Source: Zelopaecilomyces penicillatus
Lineage: Eukaryota > Ascomycota > Sordariomycetes > Hypocreales > Pseudodiploosporaceae
NCBI GenBank assembly: GCA_005765155.1
Contig: VCCP01000004.1
Span: 2,976,001-3,040,000, forward strand
Direction of reading: 5' to 3'
Length of the DNA stretch: 64,000 nt
Below are positions 24,746 through 38,094 of this stretch, piece after piece. The first letter of the stretch is position 1. Each line of letters opens with the position of its first letter. The position numbers and the translations under genes were made by a program. Under the pieces are notes generated by a model. The model was given only the letters and a program-made list of their open reading frames with translations, had not been told where the DNA came from and ran no database searches.

Positions 24746-25763
24746 AGACACAAGAATAGATAGAGATACATACATACATATATAATCCATAAATACGCTT
24801 ATCGAACTGAGGATAAGTTTCAAAGGGGCGCGTGCTCTTCATTTCCGTTTCAACTTCCCAGGCACCAGCACACGCAGCAGATGGCTCTGATTTGCGTGCC
24901 CCCTCCCTCTGCTAGCCCCCAACACCGATGGACGAAACTTCCGAAAGCCGCATATCCGCGTTGTCGTTCACTTCCCTTGAAGGGTTGGCATATACATATC
25001 GGCGGCGGTGTAATTTTTTTCTTCCCCGGCCGAGAGATGCTACCTAAGAAACTTGGCTTGGTAATTGTTCGGGGGTTTCCACTTGTACTACGTCGGCTTG
25101 TCTGACAGCTGAGGTGATATGCTCGGCCCCGCCTCCGGAAACATCCGACAGAGTCCATGGAATCATTGCTTGCTTCATGCTTTTCTAAGCATCTGTCTGA
25201 TTACTTGCGGGTGAGAAGCCTCGTGCTAATACCTATTTGGGTGGGTTTCTCTGACAAGTTAGAAACCAAGTTTATTATTAGAATACTACGATAGCCGATA
25301 CGGAATCTAGATGACTTACAGCAGTGCTGAGATGAGCATTATTTAATCAATCCCCTCCCGCACGACCCCCCTCTCACTTCAATCGAGTTCGTTCTCTACC
25401 TAGTGTCTATCTTCAAAAGCATCTTAATCCTCAATTGTACAGCATGTTTTCTTGGCCCATCAATCTCCAATCAGCTACTCCGCATATATCCTCTCTGATG
25501 TTCATCAGTGAAGATAGATGCATAACCTCCTAGAACACCCATCTCGTTGGATAGCTTTCACCCAACTCGTCAAAGCACATTGCTATGTTACTCTACAAGG
25601 CAGAATGTTAAGAAATGGTTTTGCTTAGTCCGTCGGAGTCATGTCATTATACACTTCCATTTATCTATGTATTCTTTCATTTATCAAGAATGAATCATCA
25701 ATGCTTATTCGTGTTTTAGATATAAAGGCATCGATCCCATGCTTGTCCCGGACCGATACAATA
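24746..25763. other. convergent 3' intergenic region
   Basis: About 1 kb between the ends of the HAD gene (plus) and the Zn2Cys6 gene (minus). It contains a short CATACATACATA repeat near 24768. No supported ORF. Confidence 0.5.
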
Positions 25764-28101
25764 TCACTCATGCCTCTCGCTAAATTGTGACCAGTGGCGG
25801 GATGCATCACTCGTTTGTGGGAGGTCGAGATCTTCAAAGTTCCAGCTTGAATCCTCAAACAACCCCCCAAACCATCTGGGCCCACTACTCATACCGAACT
25901 CTGGCATTTTCGCGTCCCTTTGGTCCCGTTCCTGCAACCAACCTTTTCCGACATCACCAGCAAACCACTGCTCTGACGTTGTTCCTTTCATTCTTGCCTC
26001 AAACCAGTCCCGGATCCAGCAGGTCTTTCTTGCCGTTTGCATCAAACGGCCCGTTGTCGCCATTTCTTCTGGTCGGATTGCAAGTCCCATTTCCCTCGCA
26101 AAATGTTCCACACCTTGTCGCCGCAGCTCTTCAGCTTCTTCCAACTTGCTGATGAGCTGCCCCATGACGGAGGGGAAGTCGAGTGTCATACGGGCAAAAT
26201 CAACGTCCCAGTCTGGAGCGTTAATGAGCAACAGTCTAGTTGCAATTACCACGATGTAAGAAATCTGCTCCGTCGAGATGGCTGATTGATACGCGTACTG
26301 CGATGCTGGCACCGAAAGGATTGTATCAAAGTATGCCTTTGCTGCAAACAAACAATGACGCAGACACAAAGACCGAAACATGGACGGGAATCCACCGCCG
26401 TCTTGAAGGACTTCCTGCGACTGCGTTGCGGGCTCGTAGAGCCGGACTAGAAGATAGTTATAGTACAAGGTGAGGATTTTGTGGTAGAAGACAGTCTCCT
26501 CAGATAAGGGCCAGAGAGTCTGCCGCTGATCATACCCTATAGACTCCAAGATACTATCTAGTTCGGACCGGAAGCCCGATGCGCTCCCCTCCAACAAAAA
26601 TAGATATGGCTTGCCTCTTTCGCGATCATTGGAAATGCTAAAGGCCTCGGAGATCTTGTCTCCCACTTGAGTCATTCGTACTGTACGTTCCAGAACAAAG
26701 TCTGTTGGGTGCTCCTGGGCTCCACGGATTGAGTCGCAACATATGTCCACATACTGAGTCTTGAGGGGATTCAGCCGTCCAAACTGGGTTGAGTTTCTTT
26801 AAGCTGTCAGCTTCTCTCTCTGGATTCTTCGAGGGCTTAGTGTCTCGACTCACACAGAAATTAAACAAAAACATCCCAGAAAGGCTCGTTTTTCATCCAT
26901 GGAATGAAGCTTTGCAACAAAGCTTTCCTTTTTGGTCTGAAGCACGTCCTCGGGTGCGTTGTCCATTCCCATTTGCTGCAGCAGTTCCAGGGGAATCTTG
27001 GTAATACCAAGGTTGTGGGCATATCCAAGAGCAAGATAACAAAGGTTGGTGATCTGCTCGTCATAGAGATTACCTAGCTCTGCCCTGGAGAAAAAATAAA
27101 TCAGCTCAATGGTTCGGAATACACCGGGCTCAATATGGCTCCAGCAAACAAGTTGAGACAATTCCAAACAGCTTACCAGGCGATGCATATCAAAAGGCCC
27201 TGAAGCAAGTCTAGGTTCCTTTCATCCTCAACTAGCAGATGCTGACCAAGATAGGCAAGCACATTCCGTTTTATCTTGCCAATCCTAGGAATTGGCAAAG
27301 GGGCAGCTACAAGAATGATAGATCGAAAAGTGAACGGTCGTTCCTCATAAAGTTGCTTGGCACCTAACTTGGGCCTCAATACAACAAAGGGAAAATTGTG
27401 CATATAGTTGCTGCGAAATATATCTACGATGCGTTCTGCTTGAGGCCAGGTTAAGCCAAAAGGAGGGGAGGATCGAGGGTCGACCAGAGGCGGCCGAGTT
27501 CGGAACGTGGCGTGAGGATGACATATATTTGGTTCTTCGTCCGCAGTTGCCAGCGTTGTTGATGTGTTTAAGTTGGCCGACGGCTCTGACCTAGAAGCGC
27601 TCGTGGGGGTAGCTGATGAAGCGCTCGCAGTGTCGGATATAACGGAACCACCACCCCGGATTTCGAGTTCAGACGTCAAACGATCCAGCTGCTCTTCCAA
27701 ATACAAAACTCGACTGTCGGTTTCTGGGGCTTCAGCTATCTCTGCCCCTCCTGCCAGACTCACAATCCCGCCTGGAATACGAATTAGGCTCACCTATTCA
27801 GAGGTTTAATTTGTCTCGGCTTTCTCAGGCTCTTCGTCGTCTTGGCCGCACACTGGATGCCCATCTTGTCGCATCTGGCCGTTTGGTCAACATGAGGTCA
27901 AAAGTCCGAATACCTGCTCAGGCGAGTCACGGGGCCATGATTGGGGTTTGGATGTGTATTGCACGTCTGGGAATATAGACGGGTTTGGCTGTACCTGTCA
28001 CAGGTGTCACCGGCACCAGGAAATTGGCACCGCGCCTTGGCTTTGGAGCATGGCTCGCAGGCTCTCTGTCGTCTTGGGGGACTGTTCGTTCTTTGAGACA
28101 T
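25764..28101 (-). CDS. Zn2Cys6 fungal transcription factor
   Basis: A nuclear binuclear-zinc-cluster regulator; its target genes cannot be predicted. Model: complement 27995-28101, 27794-27874, 27177-27713, 26856-27084 and 25764-26783, 657 aa. Intron 1 interrupts the DNA-binding domain: exon 1 gives CEPCSKAKARC and DTCDR, exon 2 supplies CDKMGIQC, completing C-x2-C-x6-C-x8-C-x2-C-x6-C. Exon 3 then gives a linker coiled coil (RVLYLEEQLDRLTSEL) and a Ser/Thr-rich spacer. The remainder matches the fungal-specific regulatory domain (WPQAERIVDIFRSNYMHNFP; NLCYLALGYAHNLGI; DEKRAFLGCFCLIS). The second intron acceptor is the least certain junction, and intron 4 uses donor GTGTGA. No biosynthetic or transporter cluster adjoins it. 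Confidence 0.88.
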
Positions 28102-29790
28102 GGCAGAACCCCCAAACCAGTACGAACCTGGTTGATTGGAGAGGCAGTGAATTCTTTGGAAAGTTTACGACTGGGGCGAAAGGGTTGATGGTGCCCATCG
28201 ACTTCATGAGTCGGCCCTCCCCTGTATTTGGCTCAACCGAAGACTCAGCTCAGCATTTCTAAGCTGACGGCAGACCCAAGTGACGCCTGAATCTGTTTAT
28301 TGCCGCAGCAAGTAAACCATTCCGTGCATAGCGGCTGCGAGATCGAGGTCAGATTTACGGCGGGTTAGATTGATATGAGATCTGGTTTTCCGGGATAAGG
28401 GATACGCCGAGCTGCACCTGCGCTTTAGTGCGGCCACGAGTATACGCCAACACAGCAGAGGTTACCGGCAGGCTGCGGAAAGGTTGCATCCCGTCTAGAG
28501 TACTACTGGTTTGGGAGGGCCAAGGCCACAACTAGGGGGTCACTTATTCTCGTGTGATTAAGTATTCGCGCGCTATGGCTTGTTCTCTTCTTCTGCTGTT
28601 GTACGAAGTGTATCAAAGGATGTGTTATGTCACCTGCAGAAAACGGCATCTTAACGCCGTTGTTAGCTGCAGCCACGGCAGGATCTCGGCTTCGGCTTGG
28701 GATATGCTAATGGAATTAAGTACCTATTAAGTATTAATACATATAGTAGTAGGTTAGTATCTACCTTGGTTCATCGATGGAAACACGAAGTCGTGTGTAC
28801 TTAATACACTATAGTAGTAACCCTAGGTAGGTGAAGTGGGCAAATGAAGTCAACGAAAGGTACTACTACCTAGAAAAAGTAGGCACTTTGATAACAGGAT
28901 ATATTAGGTACAATGACTAAAGAAATTCATGAGCAGTGTTTGACTTTCCTTTCAAAATCCCAGGTTGGCTCGTGTCTAACGATCGGGCGGAGTTGGGGTC
29001 AATAACCCCTGATTGACTGAGCCCCGAATGTCTGAGGTCTGTTGAACTGTAATAGTACCTAAACAAGCTAAGGTGCTTTATTGAATGGGATAATTATGGG
29101 GGGGATAAGAATTTAAATATCCATGCACTGATTAGCAGCAGTACTAACTTAAAGGAGTAAGGTAACGAGGTGGGCTAGGTGAGTTGGTAGTTCTTACACC
29201 AATGGTGCACGTCGCAATGGAGATAACATTCCGCTATCCAACCATCTTTCCCCATTGGTCATCCAAACGGGTGACAATAAAAACAAAACACCGTTGATGT
29301 TATTCCAAGAGGCCAAAGGCTCGGATTATATTGATAACAAAGGCTTCTGTTTTTTTTGTTGCATATAGTCTGTTTGTTAATGACAGCTTATTCATCCCTT
29401 TTGGATTATTGCGCGTGTATTGTGTTCTCTTAGTCTAGGCGGGACATCACACCGGCGGTGTTTATTTTCATCCGGTCGGCCACTGTTAGCCCATGGGGCA
29501 CACCGTACACGGCACATTATTTGGCAACAGAGGCATCTTTTTCCGCACCTGGAAGAGCCAACCTGCTCTGATTGGGTATCTCGTTTCAAATCGAGCCGTC
29601 GGCAATAATTTGTTTTGAGACCACCGTTTGTGGTCTAAATGCCTACTCCATTCCATGTACAATGTATTTTGCATGCAAATGGTCAATCGCCATCACAAGC
29701 TCGTCAAGTAAGGGTAAATTTCTTTGAATAAAGATGTCCAACCCCAACCAATCCTATTACTCTCCTACATCCAGCTGTTACCTGGACGCG
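28102..29790. other. intergenic region, upstream of the Zn2Cys6 gene
   Basis: About 1.7 kb holding the Zn2Cys6 promoter and the 3' flank of the SP-RING gene. Between 28700 and 28930 many short imperfect copies of TAGTAGTA/ACCTAGGTA-like words occur, including two related segments starting near 28733 and 28800. No gene is supported. Confidence 0.45.
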
Positions 29791-32700
29791 CTAGTCATCA
29801 TCCAAAATTATGATTACGGGCTCCGATTTGCTCTGTGGAGCCAAGGTTGGTGTCGCCTTTGGAGCCTCAAATTTAGCTGGAGGGGATTCGTCTCGGTCAT
29901 CAACGACCTCCTCCTCAACAGCAATCCAATTCCCGTCCGCTGTGATGGTGATCTTTCTAGTATCTCCTCTTCCAGTCTCCAAAAGCCTCTTGCGTACATC
30001 AACAAAAAACTCATCAACGCGAAGCCTGTGTGGCCTAGCATCGAGACCACACAATGGGCAAGTCCAAACATCGACCAGTGTCGGCTCACTCGCTCGCGAC
30101 CGTGTTTTGCTCGGTCGAGTTTCTAGCCAATTTTTTAAGTCAATACATTCCAAATGCTTACAATCCCACCCACGGACGGGGACCTCATATAGGCTGGAGC
30201 TGAATGGGTCGGCAACGGTGACGGAAAGAGAGTCGTTTTCCACAATGACATCATCCGAGTCTGGTGGTTTCAAACGGCTTTGGATTTCGCGCTTCGTGTC
30301 ACACATACTAATATGTGGCCCATTTTCTACCATAGCCCATATAGAATCATGTCTCAAAGTCTTGATAACCTCAACCGCTATGAAGAACATCGAAGCTGGT
30401 TTGATATTTCCGGGGATATTCGGTAAGCTGACGGATATTTTATTGGTTCCAAGCACCAACGTGTCTGTAAGTTCAATGGGCAGGTCGTGGTGGAAATGGC
30501 GTCTTCGACGAAGAAGCTTCGGCTGTTCATTAAGTGAAATGTGAATGTTCTCGGGCCAGAAGCCGCGACTAGTTGCCCATGTTGCCTCACTAACAACTGT
30601 CTGATCCTGACCATATTGGCATAGACGGAGACGATATCGAAGGGAGTTGTTGTAATACCTACATACAGGCAAGTTTGCTGATTCAGTTGTTTTAGAGATG
30701 CGCGATAGTATCTCTTCTGTTATAGTGAAATGTAGTGTCCTCAGGCCCTTCTGGGGTGGAAATGCTTTTGGTTCCACAGCAAATGACTCAAAAAACTGAT
30801 AATAGCGCGCAGATTCCGGCTTTAATGGAGCTCTTTCAGGACTACGCAAACGGACCAAATGGAGACTGGATTGGACTGACGTCCAATCATATGCATTGGT
30901 AGGATATAGGTTCTCATGAATTGCATGGGTTGTAAACTGCATTTGCGTCGGCTGTGCCAAGCTCGTTGCAGTCTGAAGTAGCCTTGGCCGCAAGGGAGGC
31001 GTTGTCGTGCTCTGTTGCGACGTAAGAGCGTTGTTGACTTGCTCGTGGCTCCCAGCTCGGGGGCTATTGCTAAATGTGACACCATTGGAGAGCGGTGCCG
31101 TTTGCAATATCGGTCCATGGATGCTAGCCGGCCCTGGACGACTAGACGGGTGAGACTCGTTTGGATGAGGTGGCCTTATGGGATGGGTGTGATAGTGCGC
31201 ATAATTGGGTTGGGAGTATGCGGCGGGTTGATTAGCAACACCCCACGCCTGAGAATTGGCCCAGTTCACATGAGAGGGCGGAGGGCCATGTTGAAACCAA
31301 CCCGGATGGGGCGCGATTTGAGTAGGGTCCTGTATAGCTTGTAGGGGCAACTGACCCTGGGAATACAGGATACCCGGTGAAAATGCCGGAGCGTTTTGAA
31401 AAGGGCTAGGATGGGGCCTTGTATGTCCAAGGTCCGCCGGGGAACCATTACTCGGAATTATGTGTCTTCCATCCATGGAATTGCCAACTGCCAAATTGTG
31501 GTCGACTCGCAGCTGCGAGGGATGTAGCTGGTTAGGTAATAATCTGATATCACCAGTTTGTTGTAATTGGTGTTGGCCTGGATACTGTGGCTGGGGAAGT
31601 CTGTCTTCATGGGCACCAAATGCAGTATCCGCACGAGGATGTTGTGGCCCGTGAGGAATTGTCGTTGCGGTGGTAGAGGGGGGTAGGGGTACTGCAGGCC
31701 AAAAAAATCAGCTGAATAGTCGTTCAAAACGGCTCACGATGTCTCACCTTGTGGTGTTTTTGAACGTCTTTGTTGGCTGATGAGCTCAATATAATGGCGA
31801 GCTAATTCCTCTCGTGATTTGTCCACTGCCTCTTGAGAAGCTGATACTGCAACCATTTGCAACTCTTTAGCCTGGTCTCTATTAAAGAGCATGGTCAACG
31901 AGTTGGCAAGGGCTCCATCGTCAATGCCAACTCTCCTGCGGCTTAAAGTAAATAGGATGCTCTCAAGTCCCGGGGACCGACACATGAGAATCTTCTTCGG
32001 TTCCCATGATAGCAAAGGGAACCCCCTTGCTTTAACTGAATCCACAAGCTGTTGCCAATTGGTAGAGAAATGTGCTAAAAAGTGAGCTACATCCGTGCAG
32101 GCGCTGCTAAAGCCTTCAACTCGATGGAGGAAATGAGGGAACCCGGAGAACCAAGCTAGATGCGCAGGGGACATGTCATTATTGCTCCGAAGAACGTACA
32201 TTAGCTGATTGAAAGTAGAGTCAATGCACTCTGGTCCAGTTGCAAAAGCTTTATGGGCAAGTGTCTTGTCTCTAGACCAGAGACAAAAAAATCGATGGAT
32301 AATAACATAGAAGATATCACCCTTGGCACAAGCATCGCGTAGAATTCGATATCGAGGTTTATCAACCTGGCCATCAAATGACTTACATCCGTTGCAGTCT
32401 TGTATTCGCCGATCGAGCTCAATGCATGCACGACGCATCGCATCTGCCAAGGCAATGACAGGCTCCATTGCACCCAGTGCACCAGTATTCGCAGAATTAG
32501 GCGCCTCGTAACCCGACCTGGGTTTCTTTCGTGCTGGCTCATGTTCTTCTGCATGGCCCCTACCGTGTCCAGTAGCCGAGCTGGGACGACTCAAATTCGC
32601 AACAGGAGTTCCAATGCCTGTTAGAGCAGGTGATGAGGACGCACGAGGGTTGGCACCGCAGCTTGAGGCTGGAGGGGTAGGTTGTAATGACCCTCGTGGG

Positions 32701-33431
32701 GTTGTGTAGAACTCTGCGACAGGTGAGATCTGTGCGAAAGAAGCATTTGACCGAACGGAAATATTGGCATCGTTTGGAATCGATGTTGAGGTTCCTCTAG
32801 CAGTGTGCGTCGGGGAGGGTGGAACGAGATTGTCGCTGCCACAGGTGAGCAAGTCAGTTATAAAAGCCCATTGAACGTTCTGTTTGAAATGCAATATATA
32901 AAGCCCACCTGTACAGATTAAGAACCTATAACAGCTTGCAAATTTAAGGCTGGCCTACCTCATAGAGTTGATATGTGGATGCCCACTAACTTGCAAAGCA
33001 CGAGACCCCAAACTTGCACTGGCATCCTTGTCTGCTCGTGATATGACTGAAGTTTCCCTATTCGCATTGCGTGGGCTCTCTCTACTTCGTTGACGGTTCG
33101 CACCTTCACGCGCATTACTTATCATATTCGATGATGGTCGCGTTTCGAGGAGTTTGGGTGCGTGACCCGAGTTCGTAGCTTCAAAGCCATCTGTTGCTTC
33201 CCTGACTGATGGTTCAGGCGGCTCAGCCTGCTCTGAAGAGGACGGCATCGGCAGGCTTAAAGGCTGGTCGAAAGAGACCAAAATCTGTGCACCATATGCT
33301 TGATCAGCCAAGAAAGCGCAAATGCGAACAACGTCACATGACATAAAATAGATGCGAGCTGGTTGTTCATACCACGAAGACCGTCTCAAAGCTGTCGATC
33401 GCATGATCGTTTGTGGAATCAAAGGCACCAT
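29791..33431 (-). CDS. SP-RING (MIZ zinc finger) SUMO E3 ligase-like protein
   Basis: A PIAS/Siz-related nuclear protein predicted to promote SUMO transfer. Exons are complement 32959-33431, 31748-32835 and 29791-31691, phase-consistent, 1153 aa. The first half is Ser/Pro-rich with a conserved-looking central segment (about 230-500, EPVIALADAMRRACIELDRR). A Gln/Pro/His-rich linker follows. A PINIT-like region lies at about 800-950. The SP-RING is at about 1028-1075, with WDCKHLECIDLKNWLETR and WTCPLCGLDARPHRL giving the Cys/His ligands. The protein ends in PVIIILDDD, a textbook SUMO-interacting motif (hydrophobic core plus acidic tail). The start at 33431 is the first ATG of the frame; an upstream exon is possible. 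The 1-2 junction uses an acceptor TGTGGCAG 123 nt from the donor and is less sure than the 2-3 junction. Confidence 0.87.
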
Positions 33432-34480
33432 ACGAGTAGAGTGAAGTCGCCGTTCACATTTCTGTCTCCTTTGAACTTTTCTGGGCGAGCTGTTTCAATA
33501 GGGAAGTGATGTTATTCATGCCGCTTTTAAAGAGGATGTGTTGTGGCAAGGAAATATAATGGCTCGCGCCTGACGTTGAAGAGATTGCAAATCTGTGTCG
33601 TATGTTGTTGTTGGTTCTGTCCTTCCAGCGCGCTAATATTCAATGGCATTCGAACGACACGGCTATTGTTACAGTGGTATGTCACTTAGTGACCTGAATC
33701 GGCCTCAGAACTACAGTAAGTACTACTATTAACTTACCCAAACCACTACCTATGGACACCCATGCAATGCTCGGAAAAACTCTAGTATGTGCGAAAATAC
33801 ACAGACAAGATCTGGAATCTCGTTCATAAAAATAATTTTCCAGAAACATTTCCTTTGACCACCTACCTGTCCAATCTTCACACCACCCAGCAACAACTAC
33901 CTATACCTATATACCTAGTACCTAGGCGAGCCACAGCCATGATCGTGGGCATAGCTATATGCGCAGCGAAATTACTGGAGAAGCCTTCCATTACCTGCCA
34001 AGCATTATGCATTTTCAATCAGCTCTTATATGCTATGAGGTACGTATTCAAATATAGCTATGAATATATACATTTTTAGTTACGTTTCTGGATGCGTCTG
34101 CGGTATGGAAGAAGTGTATGAACTCAAATAGAGAACTCTAGAAGAATCTGTGTACTCCCTGTTAAGTGTTAGTTTCAAGTCAAAATCAGACGTCATAACA
34201 AATTAAACGTGTTTTTTCGAAGCATGTGAAATGCCTTCCAACCGCACGCCTTTTACGATCTATCATCCATCTACCTACTTGCGCCACATGTTGAAAATAC
34301 ACTCAAGCCAGTAAATCCTCCTACAATATCTTCGTTATATTGTCTCAGCGCCCCATGTTGAGTCGGGCACAGCACGTGAAATAAACCAACAACTGACAAT
34401 GCCATGCTAGTATATATCAAAGTGTGTGTAATGCAAACCCTTCTAATTTTCGCCTTTAGAAATTCTAGGAAGTAGCGATG
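33432..34480. other. intergenic region
   Basis: About 1 kb between the start of the SP-RING gene and the 3' end of the C1-THF synthase gene, both on the minus strand. Clustered ACCTATACCTATATACCTAGTACC words lie near 33899-33925. No gene is supported. Confidence 0.45.
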
Positions 34481-37400
34481 CTAGAAGAGACCATCTATCT
34501 CGCCAGTCTCGATATCGACATCAACGTTGAGGTATCCCGGCGCGGTCGGCAAGCCGGGGATCGTCTGGATGTCTGCAGCTAGTGCATATCTAATGCTTGT
34601 TTAGTTTCATTGGGGGGCAATTGAAAACGAACGAACGAACAACTCGAGATAAGAGCTCAAAGGGGATTACTAGAGCAGAGAGGGGACAATGTTAAACTTA
34701 CAGATAACCTGCTCCGGCAGCCATACGAACATCTCGAATTGGAATTGTGAAGCCAGTGGGCGCTCCTTTCAGATCGGGATCATGAGACAGAGAATACTGC
34801 GTCTTGGCGATGCAGATAGGCAGGTTATTGTATCCTTGCTTGGTATACGTGTCAACCTTCTTCTGCGCAAGCTCGCTGAACTCAACCTTGTCTGCACCAT
34901 ACATCTTTTGGCCGATTGCCTCAATTCGCTCCTGAATTGTGCCATCAAGGCCATATGTGAATTTAAGCTCTTTTGGCTTTTCACTGGCAGCAATAACTCC
35001 CTTGGCCAAATCCACAGCACCAATACCACCCTGCGCCCAGTGATCTGAGAGAATGGCATCTTCGGCACCAGCCGCAATAGCCTCCTCACGGAGAACATCA
35101 ATTTCAGCGTCTGTGTCGGTCACGAACTTGTTGATGGCGACCACCACGGGCACGCCGAAAGATTTAGCGTTTGCAATATGTTTCCTCAAATTGACGCAGC
35201 CAGCCCGCAGGATTTCAACGTTCTCCTGCTTGTACACAGGATTGAGGGGTGCACCAGGGGCGATGGGCGGGCCACCGCCGTGGACCTTAAGCGCTCTAAC
35301 AGTTGCGACAACTACCACAACATCGGGTACAAGGCCAGAGGTGCGGCACTTGATATTGAAGAAGCGCTCACCACCCATGGTAAAGTCGAAACCCGCTTCG
35401 GTGACAACAAATCCGGCGGTTTGGCTTTGATCTTCGTCGGCCTCTGTGCCTGTAAGCTTCAAAGCCAGCTTGTCGGCAAGAATGGAGCTCTGCCCAATGC
35501 TGATGTTGGCAAATGGACCGGCATGTACAAAGACAGGAGTGCCCTCTAAGGTTTGCATGAGAGTTGGCTTGATGGCATCCTTCATCAGCGCCGTTAGAGC
35601 ACCACCAGCGCCAATGTCGTCGCAAGTCACAGGGTCGCCGCCGCGAGAGGTGCCGATTACCATGCGGCCTAAGCGCTCTCGCATATCCCCTAAACTTGTG
35701 CTAAGAGCGAGAATTGCCATGCACTCACTAGCAACCGAAATATCGAAGCCAGTCTCGCGAGTCTGCCCTTTCTCTGTAGGTGCAGTTCCAAGCGTGATAC
35801 CTCGAAGGTGACGGTCATTCACATCCAGCACACGTCTCCAAGTAATGGTTTCAGGATCAATATCTAGACGGGCAAACCGGCGAATTTCATCCTCTGTCAG
35901 GTCATCCGGGTTGGTCTTCTCAATGCCCAGCTTCTTGAGGCGGCGGAACATGACAGGGGCAAACTTTCGCTCGCCATTCTTGGCAGGTACAAGTCTTCGA
36001 TATAGAGGGCCATCCTTTTGAGTGTTCTCGTGGAATATGCGCGTCTCAATGGCAGCAGCGAGGAGATTGTTTGCCGCCGTAATGGCGTGGATATCACCAG
36101 TGAGATGCAAGTTAAACTCATCCATAGGAATAACTTGACTGTATCCTCCGCCTGCAGCGCCGCCCTTGATGCCAAATGTGGGGCCCTGGCTGGGTTGTCG
36201 GACATTGCCAAATGTCAAGCGTCCAACATGGGCACCCAGGGCCTGAGCAAGACCCATGGTGGTGGTGGACTTACCCTCGCCTAGAGGAGTCGGGGTGATA
36301 CCAGTAACAACAACATAGCGACCGTTCTTTCTATGTTCAAGGCGCTTCAGCAGTCCGAGGTCTACTTTGGCCTTGTACGCGCCATACGGCTCCAACTCAT
36401 GAGGAGCAATGCCAACCTCGGCGGCAATGCGCGTGATTTGCTTCGGTGTCTGGTCTCGTGAAATGGCGATATCCGAGGGTACGGGGTTTTTGAGTTTCAA
36501 AGGCAGAGGGATTGTCTTACGCAACTTCTCGGATTCGAAGAACAAGGTCGTAGCATCAACCACATTTTGCAGCAGCATGGCCACAGTCATTGGTCCAACA
36601 CCACCTGGTACGGGAGTAATGACTGAGGCAACATCGACCGCGGAATCAAAGTCAACATCACCTACCAGGCGTTGCCCGGACTTCTTGGTGGCATCAGGGA
36701 TGAAGTTGGTTCCAACATCAATGACGACTGCCCCTTCCTTTAACCACTCGCCTTTGACAAATCTTGGCGAGCCAATGGCGGCCACCACAATATCGGCAGT
36801 TTTGAGGAAATTCTCCAAACCAACCGTCTTAGAATGGCATACGGTAACAGTGGCGTCCGCAGCACGGAGCAAGTGACTCACAGGACCGCCAACAATGTTA
36901 CTGCGTCCGAGAACCACAGCAGACTTGCCAGCTACATCGATGCCAGCCTCCTTCAGAAGAACCATGACGCCCTTGGGAGTGCATGGTGTGAAGATGGGAT
37001 TGCCCCCTCGTTTGGCAAGCTCACCAATGTTGTTGGTTCCAAATCCATCAACATCCTTTTGATCAGCCACCGCAGAAGTGACCAGGTATTCTGAGATGTG
37101 GCTAGGGAGAGGCAGCTGGACAAGAATACCATTGACAGAAGGGTCGTTGTTGAGACGACGAACCTGGTCCAGGAGCTCAAGCTCCGTGATAGATTCCGAA
37201 AAGTGGAGTAACTCACAGTCAATGCGAGCCTGGACAAGCGCCTGTTTAGCGGATCTGTGTCTGCAGGTTAATAGTCTGGGGAAGCCACGCTTACCTCCTC
37301 AGCAGCCTTGAGCTTCATGCGCACATATGTGGCTATGGAATGGTCAGTCTGTAAGTCCATCTCTGATGGCCAGCGAATAGCCGCAATGAGGGGAATAAAG

Positions 37401-38094
37401 ACGCCCAAGAGGCGAACACATACAAGAATCCGAGCGATCACCCACTAATACAATACTTGAGTTAGTTGAAAGATTCTCCTAGTTGTGCAACATGAGGCGG
37501 GTTGAGGGTAAATAGAGGGTCATCATTATTGGGCGACTCACCTTGAACGATTTTAAGGCATGGCTTGTACCTGGGGTTGAGTTTTTGCTTTTCGGCAATC
37601 TCCCCACCAAGCCTCTCGCGAATGGCTTTGGCGATGGCGACGCCGTCGAGCTTGGTGGCTACCATGGCAGAAGAGGTTGAACTGAAGTATCGAATTTGGG
37701 ACAATTTGCATGAATTCCAAGGAGACACAGCAGTTGCGAGGTAGGGATGGCCGGACGTATTGATGCGGACCACTGATGATTGTGTGAAGACGGTATTGTG
37801 TACAAGGGGGTTTTTCAATTTCTCTGGCGATGCTGTGTTGGGAGCAGTGCCGGTCAGAAGCGGCAGTGGGCGGCGGTCAGACGCTGGAGCAACACCTGGA
37901 AGGCAGCAGAAACAGCGGTGGGGTGTTGTACGTGGCAGTTGCAGGCGCTGCTGTAGTAGTAGTTGCTGATAGACGCCGATGCTGATACTGCTGCTGCTGC
38001 TGCTGGGACTGTATGACGAGCGCGCAATGCGACGACATGCAGGCACTCGGACAGGCCTAAGATTCATAATATGCAGAGCCTGATGAGATGCCAT
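34481..38094 (-). CDS. ade3/mis1: trifunctional C1-tetrahydrofolate synthase
   Basis: It carries methylene-THF dehydrogenase, methenyl-THF cyclohydrolase and formate-THF ligase, supplying one-carbon units for purines, thymidylate and methionine. Exons: complement 37542-38094, 37424-37444, 37295-37332, 34702-37241 and 34481-34589, all in phase. From 38094 it is 1086 aa; from an in-frame ATG at 37665 it is 943 aa, the size of a cytosolic enzyme. Domain 1 has VGDRSDSSTYVRMK with the catalytic Lys (built from three exons) and PGGVGPMTVAMLLQN. The ligase has the ATP loop TPTPLGEGKSTTT. The end is ETGEIDGLF. The extra 143 residues are Arg/Ser/Leu-rich with almost no acidic residues, like a mitochondrial presequence, and contain a Ser run encoded by CTG/CAG repeats. 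Dual targeting from two starts is inferred. Confidence 0.95.
37988..38005. repeat. CTG/CAG trinucleotide repeat in the presequence
   Basis: Six tandem CTG units on the plus strand encode part of a polyserine run (as AGC) in the N-terminal extension of the C1-THF synthase. Length is likely to vary between strains. Confidence 0.6.

Noticed and set aside
25764..28101. Possible secondary-metabolite cluster around the Zn2Cys6 factor
   Set aside because: The neighbours are a HAD hydrolase, ribosomal protein L5 and a SUMO ligase; there is no synthase, oxidase or exporter that would make a cluster.
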